Position numbers and translations under genes: made by a program. Of a stretch of 64,000 nt of DNA, positions 21,299 through 34,270 are shown in pieces. The DNA lies in contig NC_030681.2 in assembly GCF_000004195.4 (NCBI RefSeq), positions 28,782,982 through 28,846,981 on the forward strand, in the 5' to 3' direction. This DNA is from Xenopus tropicalis (Eukaryota; Chordata; Amphibia; Anura; Pipidae). Within the stretch, counting starts at the first letter, position 1. Every line of letters begins with the position of its first letter. Below the pieces are notes generated by a model. That model did no database searches and was not told where the DNA came from. It was given only the letters and a program-made list of their open reading frames with translations.

Positions 21299-21654
21299 AA
21301 GGCTGGTTCACCTTTAAATTAACTTTTAGTATGTTATAGAATGTGCTATTCCTGGCATCTTTGCAATTTGGTTTCTTTCTTTCTTTTTTTTTTTTTTATA
21401 GTTTTTTAATTATTAGCCTTCCTCTTCTGCCTCTTTCCAGCTTTTAAATGGGGACTGCAGTTTTATTGTTGTTACTTTTTAGGCCCTTTCCTATTCATAT
21501 GTCTCGTTCAAACCACTGCCTGGTTGCTAAGGAAAATAAGACCCTAATAACCTAATAAGTGAAAGACCATAAAAAATGAAGACCACTTGCAAATTGTCCC
21601 AGAATATTAATGTCTACATCATACTAAAAGCTAATTTAAAGGTGAACTACTCCT
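21299..21654. mobile_element. T2/Kolobok-type MITE
   Basis: TTAA at 21295-21298 precedes AAGGCTGGTTCACCTTTAAA; the right end ..TTTAAAGGTGAACTACTCCT is followed by TTGA (21655-21658), an eroded TTAA. The inverted ends share GGTTCACCTTTAAA / TTTAAAGGTGAAC. The T-rich interior and AACCACTGCCTGGTTGCTAA word match 7027-7365 and, reversed, 34540-34930. Confidence 0.8.
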
Positions 21655-22877
21655 TTGAACTGTGACTGAGGAAAAACACAGCTGTGCAAATGTCATGTTT
21701 AGTTATTCTCCATATAAATCTTTAGCCTTTGGTTTATTGTTGAATTGTTATTGTTAGCATTGTGCTTGTAATAACATATCTATAGGGCAACCCTCCAGCT
21801 ACCCTACTGTATAATATGTATTATATGGAATAATGCACCCCCTGTTCCCTGTCCTGCAAACATGTCTATTGGTTACCTCAGGTACTCACTCTGCAACACT
21901 TTGTCTATCTATGCCCAAGAAACTCCTCAGAGTCATCTCGTATTCTTATATTTAACAGTAGATTAACGGTAAATTAATTTAATGTAGAACATGAAAGTAA
22001 TTACATTAGCAAATTGCATTTTGTGTGCCAAGTTTTGTCAGACTGCAGAGAGATCTCTCTGGTTTGATTGTCTGATTAGACTCAATGGCTGCAAATCAGA
22101 AATCTTTGGCCACTGACCTTCATCGCTACATGTGAGCCAGCCAAGATCTAAGGTCAGCCCAATTCATCTGCTTGTTTGGGTTTGTGGACAGACTGTATAT
22201 GATCCAGTCATTTTAATCCATTCTGTAAAGTGATATATGAGGGTATAATCTAGACCAGCCTTTATAAATAAAAGGAGAAGCTGCCAAAATTTTGTGGTAG
22301 TTTCGCAAACATATTCGCTGATGGCGGAATTTCCTGTCAAATCCATACCTGGTGACATTTTTGCTTATCACTAATTGTCAGCTGTGTCATTCTCCATAAA
22401 CTAAATCTAAGCAGCAACCCTAGTCGAATGAGAAATGAGGTGTCTGTATAGAATAGTTCAGCAAAGCAGTATGGCAGCTCACAGGCATACAAGCAAAATG
22501 CGTGGATACGGAATATTCTGTTAACATGGTGCGTCACCATACTTTTACTTTACCGGAATCTAAAGTACTGTGAGGATTAAAGGTATGCCAATGTGACTGA
22601 TTGAAAATTAAGGGAAGAGTTTTACTTTTAAACTTTTTGTTTACCATTTTTGTTTAACTTTTTGTTTAAACTTCCATTTAATATTTCCAAAACGCCCTTG
22701 TGTTTTGCTTGATCTTCTAATAACTGATCTTTTAAATAACAATATTCTTTAACATTCCTTTTATTATAAACTTTACTTTATAACTTTATACTTTTACTTT
22801 TATAAACTTTTTACATCTGAATGTGGCTCACAAGTAAAAAAAATTGTTGGGGAGCCCTGTCAGAAACCATCCTATTA
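21655..22877. other. non-coding with two hAT remnants
   Basis: 22285-22372 ends TTTTGCTTATCACTAATTG with a TTTCGCAAACATATTCGCTG word, a remnant of the TAGTGATGAG hAT family. 22805-22858 (TTTTTACATCTGAATGTGGC..CACAAGTAA, GGGGAGCCCTG) is the right end of the 3699-type hAT family. Between them the sequence is AT-rich and unassigned. Confidence 0.5.
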
Positions 22878-23430
22878 CAGTTATAGGACCCGTTATCCAA
22901 AATGCTCAGGACCAAACGTATTCTGGATAAGGGGTCTTTCTGTCATTTGGATCTCCATACATTAAGTATAATAAAAAAATCAATTAAACATTGATTAAAC
23001 CCAATAGGATTGTTTTGCATCCAATAAGGATTAATTATATCTTAGTTGGGATCAAGTACAGGTACTGTTTTATTATTACAGAGAAAAGGGAATCATTTAA
23101 CCATTAAATAAACCCAATAGGGCTGTTCTGCCCCAATAAGGGGTAATTATATCTTAGTTGGGATCAAGTACAGGTACTGTTTTATTATTACAGAGAAAAG
23201 GGAATCATTTAACCATTAAATAAACCCAATAGGGCTGTTCTGCCCCCAATAAGGGGTAATTATATCTCAGTTGGGATCAAGTACAGGTACTGTTTTATTA
23301 CTACAGAGAAAAAGGAAATCATTTTTAAAAATCTGAATTATTTGATTAAAATGGAGTCTATGGGAGATTGGCTTTCCGTAATTCAGAGCTTTCTGGATAA
23401 TGGGTTTCCGGATAACGGATCCCATACCTG
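22878..23430. mobile_element. TA element, copy E, three internal units
   Basis: The left end CAGTTATAGGACCCGTTATC and right end GGATAACGGATCCCATACCTG-type terminus (ending 23430) are flanked by TA (22876-22877 and 23431-23432). TTATTATTACAGAGAAAA recurs about 113 bp apart (from 23070), giving about three units. Non-coding. Confidence 0.85.
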
Positions 23431-23432
23431 TA

Positions 23433-24841
23433 TTGCAATACTTCTTTAATGGGACCCTTTTTCCTGAATTCCATTATATATATACCTTGTGGTCTATGAT
23501 TCTTCTTTGCTTGAGACCTCCTGCCCCAGGATCTCCAGCAAAATCCATAGAGTGGGATCTAAACTGGAAGAATATGGTGCTAGTTGCTTTTTATACCAAC
23601 AGTTGCCTATAACACCCCTGTGCCAGTGGAACACAGTAGTGCAAAAAGTTAACTTTTTTTATGTTATACAGTAATATGTCTCTTATGTCAGAACAAATCA
23701 ATAGCTGGCATACAAATGTATAATTGGTGATTCTTCCCCAGCATCCTATTCTGTTTGCTATCATGCATGTTTATCACTACATATTGGGGCAGGGGCTTTC
23801 AACATTCTGCTGCATAAATTATGTTCAGTGCTACATACCCCATGTTATTTATTTATTTTGTTATTTTAACAACAAATACCTTAGGGGTTCCTTATGCCCT
23901 TATGATCAGCTTCTATGTGCAATCACATCTTGCTAAGGGAGTACTGCTTGGCTGATACCTGGAAGAAAATAGAAAAATAATGTCGATTTAACAGTGAAAT
24001 GCTAAGTGCACTAGGCACTTTTTCACATGATGGCCCTTAGAGCAATAGTATTCATACCAGAAGGATGAATCACTTAATTGAGCCAGCAACTAATATTTAA
24101 ATATTGCATTCAATGTGCATTGATTTAACCTTTACCGGGTTGCTCTTGAAGGAAGGGGGGGACTTGCAGAAATGCACCGGAGCAATGATTTCCAGCTGAT
24201 GTCTTTTATGACCTTTTCCTGAGAAGCACATGGCAGTGAAAGTAATGGAAACAATCACACTGTTCTGTAGTAGCTAAATAAATAAATACAATGGAAAAAA
24301 ATAAAAGCTAATTTCAGATCCCCCGGATAGGCCTGATACCGTAAACCATCTGAGAAAGCCACAATATTTATTCGCTATGGGCTTTCTAGAACTTTTAGTG
24401 TAGTATGTTAAATCAAAGCTGTACAATACTTTGCTATTGTCTTTTACCCTGCAGGGAACGTACTGAAGGAAAGTAAAGTTATCACTAAGAAACATATACA
24501 TTACCTATTTCAGTGGTGGCATGAGGTTAGAATTACTACAAACCCCTGGAATAAAGAATGCCATAAATATATTGTTTGTATGGCTGCTTTGAAATGTATG
24601 GAGCCCTACCTTGGGAAATATTTGATACGAGTTGTTTGATAAAGGCGGCTGTTGGCAACCCGACATGAAGGACAGTACTTTGGCAGGGTGCCTTGGAAAG
24701 GACATTCTTCTGAAAGGGGGAAGGAACGGCACCGTATGTAGCAGGAAAGCCATGAAGCACATGAAGGTCATGAAAAAGGAGGGAATAAAAAGAATGAAGA
24801 TCTTGTGTTCTGTAGATTAACCCTCTCCTTTGTGCTGTGTC
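23433..24841. other. non-coding, nothing recognised
   Basis: Unique-looking sequence. Overlapping minus ORFs at 24505-24771 have no recognisable domain. No supported gene. Confidence 0.45.
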
Positions 24842-25518
24842 AGGGTGGGCTCAAATATCAATGCAGTTGGCCAGTTTATTGGCAAAACCTTGGTCCATGA
24901 GTGGGACCCCCTTTTATTCTACTGATCTGCTGACTGACTTATACTTCGGAAAAATACAAGACAAAAGGAATTCCCAATAAACCCAGTGTGGTCCTAAAAC
25001 AAAGGCTATTAAAGGATAGAGTTGGGTTTTCTGGTACAATGAATCACTTTTATGTTTAACTTAATTCAGCTTACACTTATTCAAGGCAGAGGTACGCTAA
25101 ACAACGTAGGTAGCTAAATTATATTTACAAATAATTACTGTAAGAAACTCTGCTAATGGCAGCAGGGATGCTTTTTCTCTAACATCTCTAGACCATTTTT
25201 AAGACTGGAAAAAGAACCAGTACTGGTCCTATCAGACATTTCCTGGCTGGAATTGGGAGTTCAGTGGCCCTGTGTAGCCATTTAAGCGACCAGTTACCAG
25301 ACCTGGACTGGCAATCTGTGCATTGTGGTAAATCCTAGAGGGGCTGTTGTAAGATGCCATAGGCAGTCACTATTTAGTGGGCTGGTGGGAATTCCTTTTG
25401 TCTTGTATTTTTCCAAAGTATAAGTCAATGCAGATCAGTAGAATAAAAGGGGGTCCCACTCATGGAGTAAGGTTTTGCCAATGAACTGGCCAACTGCATT
25501 GATATTTGAGCCCACCCT
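24842..25518. mobile_element. 677-bp element with ~130-bp inverted terminal arms
   Basis: The left arm 24842-24975 (AGGGTGGGCTCAAATATC ... AAAAGGAATTCCC) is the reverse complement of the right arm 25387-25518 with under about ten differences. About 410 bp of unrelated sequence separates them. The arms begin C-AGGGTGGGC, reminiscent of hAT ends, but I found no convincing duplication. No coding sequence. Confidence 0.75.
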
Positions 25519-26744
25519 TTGTTTGTGGGGGCTGTTTGGGCCTAAGTCATGTTTACTTAATGTTGAGTTTGACCATGTGACCTTATTTTATGGTCAAAAA
25601 GCAACAAAAAGTCAGAAAACTTTTACAAAATGGAGTGTGTGGAATGATCAGTTGCTAAAGGAGTAGACATATAGGGTAGAACAATAAAAGGTGCAAACTT
25701 TATCCTGTTCTAGTAACCCATGACCAGGGTGACCCTTGTTGTTAAATTAGACCCTTGTTTATTATAAATGAATGTTTAGTGCTTGCTGGTGCTATAGAAA
25801 TAAATAATAATAATGATGGGTGGTGGCAGCTAAAACAATCAACAGGAAGCCAGTGCAATCCATGGCAACAATGTTTTAGGACCCCTAATTTTGGGGTACA
25901 TTAGTTTCACACTCCTACAATTGTACTTCAGTTGGTACCATGTATGATTTTGCTCAGATCCCTCCTGCCTTTATTTCTACCTTATTGTTATGCCCTGTTT
26001 GCTGTAAATGTGAGTAAACAAATACAGCCCCCCCCCCAAGGAAACTAAAATACTTGTGTTATTTCATATTACTGTTATTACAAAGTGTTATTTCATATTA
26101 GCGGCTTTTGAAAAACCCCCAGAACACTCAAAATAGGCCCTTAAAAGGTAAAAAAGAGCGACTACCTACCTGTTATTGTAACAGCCAGGTATTAAGCACT
26201 TTTAGCTTTGAGACCCTTTTGTATCCAGAAATATGCTTTCCCGTTGACATGATAAATTTGGAGATTCTATCCCCTCTAAGTAAGATGTGGCAGAAGCCTT
26301 TTAGAAAAGTGTTCTATAATTATGGATATTCTCTTCATCTAATAGCCACTTCCCTTGTATTCGAGTGCTCCTTCAATTTGCCTAATAGGTAAAGTTGCAG
26401 ATGGAAGTTTAAAAGCCCTTGGTATGGCCATCAATGTCTGCACATTAAGAGAAAATACAGTCTCACCCACACGCTCATCACTTTGCTGCAGATCTGTAGA
26501 ATTGGGCTCGGAAGATTGAGGCTTCAACAATCCTTTGCTCTCTGGCCTTTTTAAAACATTTATAACCCTTTATTCATCTTCCCAGCTCCATTACCGCTCA
26601 CAGACTTCCAGCCTTTCTGTGTAAAGTGGGACACGGCTGTCCGTCCGATGAGACATAGTTTGAGGTAAAGAGATGGAGACACAGGATGATTTTCCTACAC
26701 AAAAAAAAAATCAGTGCAGATTTAAACTTTGCCTTTCGTACCGG
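25519..26744. other. non-coding with L2-like tail and C-run
   Basis: TGCTGGTGCTATAGAAATAA followed by ATAATAATAATG (25775-25817) resembles an L2-type LINE 3' tail. A run of C's lies at 26028-26037. 26390-26640 is evenly composed unique sequence. The ORF at 26108-26392 has no recognisable similarity. Confidence 0.45.
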
Positions 26745-27171
26745 GTTCGTTCACCTTGCAATTCATTTTTAGTATAGTGTAGATGGCAGAATTTAACCGT
26801 TTGCAATTGATGACTTTTTTGTGATTTTGATATTTATATTATCTGCCCCGCAGCCCTTGTGCTTAGAACTGACATAGTTAACTGACTGCTGGGGGATAAT
26901 TACCATGATTTTGAAATCAAAATGAAGGATGAAGAGTAAACCTGAAAAGTAAAAGAAAACAAGAGTAACAATTGCATGAATAAGAATAGCACAGTCATTC
27001 TGTTGTTTGCTTGCCAGTGACCCCAACAACCAGACGGTATTTTCAGCTGCAAGTTGGAAAGTGCTGGAATAATTAAGAAGGCTAGTAATTTAGAAACCAT
27101 AAAAAAAATGAAAAGAAGAAGTTTGTCTTTACCATATTAAAGGTTGATGTAAGGGTGAACTTCTCTTGTTA
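26745..27171. mobile_element. diverged T2/Kolobok-type MITE
   Basis: The left end GGTTCGTTCACCTTGCAATTC and right end TAAGGGTGAACTTCTCTTG share the inverted TTCACCTT / AGGGTGAA core of the T2 family. TAGTATAGTGTAGATGGCAG and AATTTAGAAACCATAAAAAA match interior words of the family. Flanking TTAA is not clear on the left. Confidence 0.55.
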
Positions 27172-27589
27172 AAGAGTATTATGGTTTGAGGAAATAGCTT
27201 GCTATTTTTAATTCAATCTAGGGTGCTTGCATGTCTGGCGGATGATCAGCAAATGCTTTGTGCATAAAAAAAACATGACTAGGGCAGTGTAAAGTTGGAT
27301 GTTTTATTTAAAGAGCATAAAAGAGTTTTAGCAACTACTGCAAAACAGAATCAACATTTTAGAATGCTTGCCAGCCAACACAGATGGGCTACCTGCCTTA
27401 CCTGTTACCTTCTGCAGCCACATCATAAAATGGCAAGTAACCGCTAACTTAGCACCTTTCCCTGAAGGAGACCACTGAACACCATAAGTCCCCATGTGCT
27501 TTTCAACTTTCAATGCTATATAACCCCAACCCCCTGCCCAGCTTTGCACCCACTAAGCTGTGGCATTAACAACCAGAAGAGGGAATGAT
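27172..27589. other. non-coding, nothing recognised
   Basis: Unique-looking sequence; the minus ORF at 27328-27549 has no recognisable domain. Confidence 0.45.
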
Positions 27590-28100
27590 TGGGAAAGCTG
27601 ACAAGGTCTTATAAGAACCAGCTCTATTTATTCCACTTCTCTGAACCATTTATAATCATTTTATAACAAATATTGTAGGTCTACTGTTCCACCTCAACAG
27701 AGCAAGCACTATATCTATCATACATGAGTGGGGAAACTGGCAACTTCTTGTAAGAACCACCTCCATTTATCCCACTTTCCTGAAACAACTACCCCCCATT
27801 CCTCCACTTTCAATGCCAGGAGCATTTAACCCCTCTTTTGCCAACCCTGCGCCTTCCTAACCCAGTGAAAGTTCCTATCCTAACGTTTCACAACAGTTAG
27901 AGCACCATTTTGCTCTTGTGCTGTAATATGCCCACTGTAATCACTGAATTTGTTGATCATCATTCTATAGCACCAGCTACTTACACCCATTTATAAACAT
28001 TTTATAACAAACATTGAAAACATGGCTTATTGAATACACAGTAGATCTACTTTAACCCTTCCACAACAAGCAGTATGGCATCTATCATGTATTTATTAAT
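27590..28100. repeat. diverged local duplication
   Basis: AAAGCTGACAAGGTCTTATAAG / AGAACCAGCTCTATTTATTC (27594-27640) resembles AAACTGGCAACTTCTTGTAAG / GAACCACCTCCATTTATCCC (27735-27775). CATTTATAATCATTTTATAAC and AGGTCTACTG..AAGCACTATATCTATCAT (27649-27723) recur at 27988-28092. Old and indel-rich, with no element ends. Confidence 0.55.
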
Positions 28101-29619
28101 CCAGATGAATTATCTAAACCAAAATACCCAGAATCATCCCTATTCATTTGTTATTTCAAAAACTGCGCCTACAGTTGGCCTGTAGTCAACCAGTGAAGGC
28201 TAGAAGAGCCGAGGAAGGGTCCTCCTAGGTGCAGAAATGTGCAGTAACTGATTGTGCTAATGATATCCAATTCTTCTGAAGATCTGAGTTTCCCCAAACT
28301 CTTAAACCAAAACCCTTTAGTTATACAACCTCCCTTTCTAAATGCCTGTTTTGATCTTTTTCCATAATCAAGACCTTCTCTATTTCTTGGTGGTAGTTAA
28401 CGCCTCCTTCTGTAGGGCAGCTAACTCACCAGGAGAGTTGTGTAACCACAGGACATGCGGCTTATGTACCTGGATAAAAAGAATGTTACGCATCATATGT
28501 CTCTCACTTGTAGAAATTGGGTCTCACTCTGTCTGTGTGGCCTGGAATGCACATCCCTGACTATCGGTTCCATATGCCATTTTTAATACATATATTAGTC
28601 ATCTATCCAGGCACAGATGTGTACAAAATCAAAGCCACACATAAAATGTGCAGAACACAATTGTGTCAATCCAGTTAAAGGCTTGTGCGGCAGAAACACT
28701 ACTGACAGTGTCCCTTTGAACTCTAATGAAAACCACCAGAAGCCGCCGCAGAAACCCACATTAGTACAAACGTCCAAGTGCTCTCTCACAGTTTACAGAA
28801 GATAATGGTCTCTTTGTCCAAATTAAAGCACTAAACAAGGGTTTGTATGATACAATCTTTAACCGAGAGCCTTGATGTATGATTCTTAAGATTTTTGTCT
28901 CATTTTAAAGCTAAAGTAATGTGACTTATGGTAATGTTCATTTGCTGGGAAGGGAAGTAAAATAAATAAAGGATAATGTAATCTCAGAAAGACTCAGGCT
29001 CTAACCCAGGACAACTATACTATAAGAGTCAATTATGAATGTAGCAGTCATGCTAAAATGGGCACAAATGTTGCGCTTATTGACTCCGTTCATTAAAGGT
29101 GCTTGCATCTAAACACACTCCTTGCACATCCATATAGTTGTGGAGCATATTGCATCCAAGCTGCCTCTTATACTCAATCATGTGCAAGTGCACCTACTGA
29201 TGCTGGAGAACCCTGAGGCTACCACTGTCCTCAACATGGAGGTAATTCCAGTATTCCCACAGCATGTTGTGCCAATAGGCATAGCAGACTTGCGTCAGAA
29301 TCAAAGTAATCATGCTAATGTTATATTATATTCCATTAACAGCATTTATTAAATTCTCTGTAAGTGTTTTATGAACACGATCCATGCTCCCTGAATTTTC
29401 CTGCTTTGTACAAAAAGGGTGCTGCCATGTCTTATAGATGCTTTGTTAGTGATTGCTTTGTCAGAGTCTTAAATGACCTTTAAGTAGCAGGTCAGATCAA
29501 GATCACCATTTGTGGGGGAATTTCCTTTTGGTAAGCATGACGTATGGTGGTGTAAGGGAACTCAATGGATGGGGAGTCCTTCTGGTGGGGACTAGTTAAT
29601 GTGGCCAATCAGAAACAAG
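28101..29619. other. non-coding, nothing recognised
   Basis: Unique-looking sequence. Short overlapping ORFs on both strands (28342-28805, 29122-29352) carry no recognisable domain. Confidence 0.45.
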
Positions 29620-29890
29620 ACAGGTACTGTAAAAGGTGAGGCTGAAGGTCAAGAGCATGATAGATAGAAAAGAGTAGGAACAGAACCACACTGAACTGGA
29701 ACAGGAACTGGGCCGGGGCAGGAACAGAATCAAACAGGACCAGAGCAGGAAGAGGCATGGAGTGGGAAGAGGACAGGAGCAGGACCAGCACTGGAGCAGA
29801 AACAGAACCAAACAGGACTGGAGCAGGAACAGCGCCAAGGCTAAAACTAGAGCAGGACCTAGACAGAAAACGTGAGACCACAGGAGCAAG
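29620..29890. repeat. purine-rich imperfect minisatellite
   Basis: Variants of GGAACAGAACCA, GGAGCAGGACCAG and ACTGGAGCAGGAACAG recur every roughly 12-30 bp with a strong A/G strand bias. The Leu/Ser/Pro-rich minus-strand ORFs of 97 and 144 residues (29596-30043) are translations of this repeat, not genes. Confidence 0.7.
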
Positions 29891-30974
29891 ATGGAGAAAG
29901 GACGTGAGGGGGGATCTGGGTTTTAAATAATGCAGCGTCAGCCATGATTGCCTAACTACATCTGACATTCGGTATAGGGCTGCTGAGGAGACAATGGAAA
30001 AACAAAGGTGAAAAGTAATGAGCAAAGTTACCAGCTGCTTCACCTGGCTAAGTGGTTAGGGAATGCAGCCAGAAACCTATTGGGTCCAGACTTGAATCCA
30101 AGCCAAGCCTTATAGGTGTGTTTCTTCACATAGTATAAAATTACAAATTTGGTATATTTACCAAAAACACATTTTTTAAAGCAAAGGTAGCTGAGAAAGG
30201 AAAGCTCATTTTCACTGAAGAAAAGGCAATTCTATACCATTTTGTTAAATTGTTTTACTAAACTTTTTAGGTGCAGGAAAAAGTTTCAAGGGCCTCTACT
30301 TAATTCATAATTAATTTGAATCTAATTATAGCCATTGGGGAAATGGTCATGAACTGTATATAATAAAGCCTGTTAGTAAGAAAGCTGTTCATGAGGTTAC
30401 CTGAGGGCTTAATAAAACATTCATTAGGTATAAAAAGAAGTCCTGCCCCTGGAAAATGGTGTCACTTAGAAGGAGAGTCTATCCTGCAGAAATCAAGTAA
30501 AATCTACTGCTCAAGCAATGGAGGTGTCGTCTTTTGGCACAAAATTAAACGTGTTGGTGTTTAAAATTATCTGACAGTTAGTAATGTTCAGGGATTCTAC
30601 ATTGTGGGACACTATTAAAATGAGGTCTGACAAAATTGCCAAGATAAGGGCCATAGTTTAAATGGGTCACTCTCTTATGTTTGCTTCTTTGCCCCCTAGT
30701 GTCTACACAAGCTGCCATTAACATTAGCTCTAACGCCTCTACCACAAGATTACTCCTACTCAGATTGGCACCTGACTTTTGACTGTGCCTAAGGTGCTTG
30801 AATGGGTGTGAGGCAACAAAGTCTATATCTGCCATACCTGCTTTATCTGCCAATAAGGTAATTATAAGATTAGGGTCATCTATTTCATTTGTTAATAGCT
30901 ATAGAAGCAAAAACAGACTCTGGGCCAGCTAGCATTGTCATTAAAAGCCAAACTAAGATGTGATTTGTGCTGAA
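29891..30974. other. non-coding, nothing recognised
   Basis: AT-rich unique-looking sequence with no supported gene or element ends. Confidence 0.45.
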
Positions 30975-31105
30975 CGATTACTTAAGGTGGCTAACATGGG
31001 AAGATAAAAGCTGCTGATGGACGGAGTCGTCAACTTATCGTCCTCTGTATGGTGCTCCTTTGATGGGACTACCTGACCGATATCTGGCCAAAAATTGGCC
31101 CAAAG
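30975..31105. repeat. remnant of the hairpin-chain MITE
   Basis: CTTAAGGTGGCTAACATGGG resembles the end AGGTGGCCATACACGGG of the element at 190-572, and CTGACCGATATCTGGCC near 31072 matches its internal hairpin near 291. The middle is rearranged. Confidence 0.5.
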
Positions 31106-31119
31106 AGATTCCTCAAACC

Positions 31120-31560
31120 TAACGAATAAAGATAATTTCATACAGTACATATTCTTCATTCTATTTACTGAGGAGATGTTCAAGTTGTAACTGTTCACAT
31201 ACAAAGAATAAAACACGCTTCCATTTGGCAAGGAAACATTCTTATTTTGAAGAGGGAATGGCAAAGCTATTGAAGTGCTGACATGAAAACCTGTTTATAT
31301 CTAATTTATTGTTGTAACCAGTACGATTCATGAGAGGGCACATGCAGGCAGAATCAGTGCAGAAGTTAATGGGTTGCCGCACATCAAAGTGAAGATCTGG
31401 GCTCTGGAATGAAAAATGCATAAAAGCACTTATGATAAGTTCAGGTCCGTCGCTGTGCATTTTGTGCTAAGAGTGAAACAGATGTTTGAAACAAGATACT
31501 GCATTCCGCTTTTTAGAAACTGTAAGTGTGCTTTCAGCATTACCTATCAACACTTTCATT
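31120..31560. other. candidate conserved non-coding island
   Basis: Non-repetitive, evenly composed stretch without family words of the window's transposons. It overlaps two short minus-strand ORFs that are not recognisable. Flagged only for comparative checking. Confidence 0.2.
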
Positions 31561-32979
31561 GTGTCTGATAATACCGGAAAAAAGATAAGTATGTAAGATC
31601 TCATCAAATGAGCTATTAGCATGTAGTCCAGGGGTCGCTAAAAGAAAGTTTGTCCAACGCCTTCCCCTAGTGGGACACCGAATGGGCCATGGCTGCCAGG
31701 CCAAATCGGGCTGGTTTTGTTTAAAAGGGACCCAGGGTCTCCTAGACATGAAAAGCTGTGTAATGAATGTCCTTTTTAAATTAAACATGAAACCCCATTT
31801 AAACATCTATACCTGGTAATAAAGGTGTTTAAAAATGTCAGCGGTCAGTCATATATTGTCTTCTCTGCCTCTATAAAGGCAATTATTTTCAGTTTGCATT
31901 CAGCACTTTCTGTCACTGCAGATTTTGGGTTGATGCAAAGCTTGTCTTAATAACAGTGTTTGCAAAATGGTGCCTTTCTGCTTGCTGTGATTGTGGATTC
32001 CAAGTCTGAAGAAAACAAAATGTATTTACTTTATAAAGTTTAAGTAAGGTTTATTTGGCCCGACTAGCACAATAGAAAATAATTGTCACCTTTAATTACA
32101 TTGGCAGAAAGATCTGACTTTCCTATCACTTGGGATTGGCTGTGCTTTTACTTGAGACATGGCTAGGGTTGCCACCTTCAACTCGGGATAAACTTGGACA
32201 AAAGAGATGAACTGATGACATGTGTTGCCGTTGTGGTGACATTGGGGACAGACATAATAACATCAGGGGTGATACAAATATGTTGATTTCTGGTGGTTCT
32301 CAGAATTTTTAAAAATGGGCAGGAAGTTCAAGTAAGTGGTTTTTAAAGTGGTAACTCTAGATGTTGGGGAAGGCAGCCTCCCTCCCCTCCTTTTAGTCTG
32401 GCACAATTATATTTTTGTTCATTTAGAATATTATGTTGTTCACATCCATTTCATTGTTTTTATGTCACTTAGTGTTGCAGCTTTGGAGGGTGTTACGCTG
32501 CCAGTAGCATTTGTTGTATACAAATTTGATGAGCTAAGCCATACAGAGAGTGGTAGCCTTCAGCTTGATCATCTTTGTTAGTGGGGACGCCTGGGTCCTA
32601 TGAATCATTTCATGCCTATGCTGACTTGTTCAGCAGCTGGGATAACACGTAAGTTTGCTGTTATTTCATAAAGTTATGGCCTAATTTTCTCCATCAACTC
32701 TCATGTGTCTTAATTTATTTCCCCTGGCCACAGCTTTATGGCCTGGCCGTGGCCCTTTCAGCAGCCATGAGCATTATTCCTAGTATAATACCACTAAATC
32801 ACATGTGTAATACAGAACTTAGTGCAAGAAACCTGGGCCGCCTCGGCTCCTATTAGGGGGCAGGCAGAAATAGCCAATCCAACTGTGACAGACATTATAC
32901 TGTTGTAATTCCAGCAATTCGCTAGTGGCGCTTATTAGATGCCATTTAATTCTGAAACAAAGCACTACAACATGCTGAA
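31561..32979. other. non-coding, nothing firm
   Basis: CAGGGGTCGCTAAAAG near 31629 looks like a single eroded hAT end. TAGGGTTGCCACC near 32165 is a word common in other frog repeats. No supported gene. Confidence 0.4.
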
Positions 32980-33274
32980 TAGTTATGTGTAGGTCAGGAA
33001 ATACTCAACCTGCACCCAACCTTAACCCGCATAACCTTAACCCAAACTGAACCCGCAAAATGTTGCCATTGTAGGACCTGCACCCAACCTATACTCCCGT
33101 CTTTCCACCCTGTACGCTACTTCTGGGTGCGTCTTAGGTTCCAAGACAGACAAACTTTGGGAGCAGAGGAAGATTTTACTTCCCCAGTCTGACCCACACC
33201 GAACCCACAGTGATTGCCCAAATTTTAACCATAACCACCAACCACTGGGTTGAAGGCCAACCCACACATCGCTC
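32980..33274. repeat. diverged hAT-like repeat, TAGNNATGTGYRGGT ends
   Basis: The left end TAGTTATGTGTAGGTCAGG and right end CCCACACATCGCTC are similar inverted termini. The interior repeats CCCAACC, AACCCGCA and ACCCACAC words, like frog 'gggttcgggt' MITEs. Target duplication eroded. Confidence 0.5.
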
Positions 33275-33679
33275 ATGTGATGTGAAAATTCATGAAAAGC
33301 AGGTGCTAGTTTTGTGCAGAAGTAATGGGAGATACCACTTGCAGTTGCCCTATATTACACTGGAATTCTTCGGGGGAATGCTGCACTTTGCACTTGCTTT
33401 GTAAATGAATTATATGGTGTCTTTAAGACAAACTGCTGGAAAGATCAGAAAATCTTAAGCTTTCATTGATTTGGCCAGAAAAAAAGATAAATCTATGGGA
33501 GATATTCATGGTTTTCTGTGAAGCTATAACCCCCTGTGTATATCGGTAATTATACTCTGGCACCCTGGGCAGAGAGGTTAAATATCTTCCCACCATTTTA
33601 GTCAGAGAGCACCTGCCCCTTCACCCTGTGTATCTACCTAGGCATGGGAAAAGGGAGGTCTGTTTTAAATGATTTAAGA
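33275..33679. other. non-coding, nothing recognised
   Basis: Unique-looking sequence without a supported gene. Confidence 0.45.
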
Positions 33680-34090
33680 CGGGTCAATTACCTGATAAGG
33701 AAGTTCATTAGAATCAATGTAATCAGGACTTGAGACTGTCTGAGAACGACAGAAATCATTAGTGTGGGTTGCTAATGAGGCTAAAAGGTGGTTGGGCAGA
33801 CATTTAGCAATGATAAAAGGAATCCTCAGGTTAATATTACACTTTAAGACACGTACTGCTAGGGGACCTTCCACACTTCTACTTAAGGGCACAAAAAGAG
33901 GATTATATTTCTCATCTGTAATTACTTCAAATCACGCAAGTGACCTCATGTTCTGTAATCACTTTATGAACAAGTTGCTAGAAACTGTAATCAGTCAAGT
34001 AACAGCTTACCCACCACTTATCATTTGTTTAAATTGTTTTTGGAAAATGTTTTCAATTAATACCTGCAACACTTCATTTTAACTTTTCCT
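33680..34090. other. candidate conserved non-coding island
   Basis: Repeat-free, with several TAAT/ATTA words and an ORF of 106 residues at 33762-34082 that I do not recognise. Possibly unique regulatory sequence; conservation not testable here. Confidence 0.2.
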
Positions 34091-34179
34091 TATTTTATTC
34101 CAATAGCCACTCTAGCTAGCAGCTTCCAGCACAGGGCATAATAGGCCTATCAGTGTAACAGAGGAGAATAGTCTACAGA

Positions 34180-34270
34180 TCTAGTTACCCATAGCAACCA
34201 ACTAGAGCAGTAAATTACATGTGCTGTTTAAAGTACAGCAACTGGAGCAAAATCACTTTGCACTTGCTAT
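34180..34270. repeat. AGCAACCAA repeat remnant
   Basis: GTTACCCATAGCAACCAACT near 34185 and an ACTTTGCACTTGCTATTATA-type edge near 34255 are remnants of the short palindromic family at 4970 and 60613. Confidence 0.45.

Noticed and set aside
29596..30043. Leu/Ser/Pro-rich minus-strand ORFs as a membrane protein
   Set aside because: They translate a purine-rich imperfect minisatellite; composition follows the repeat.
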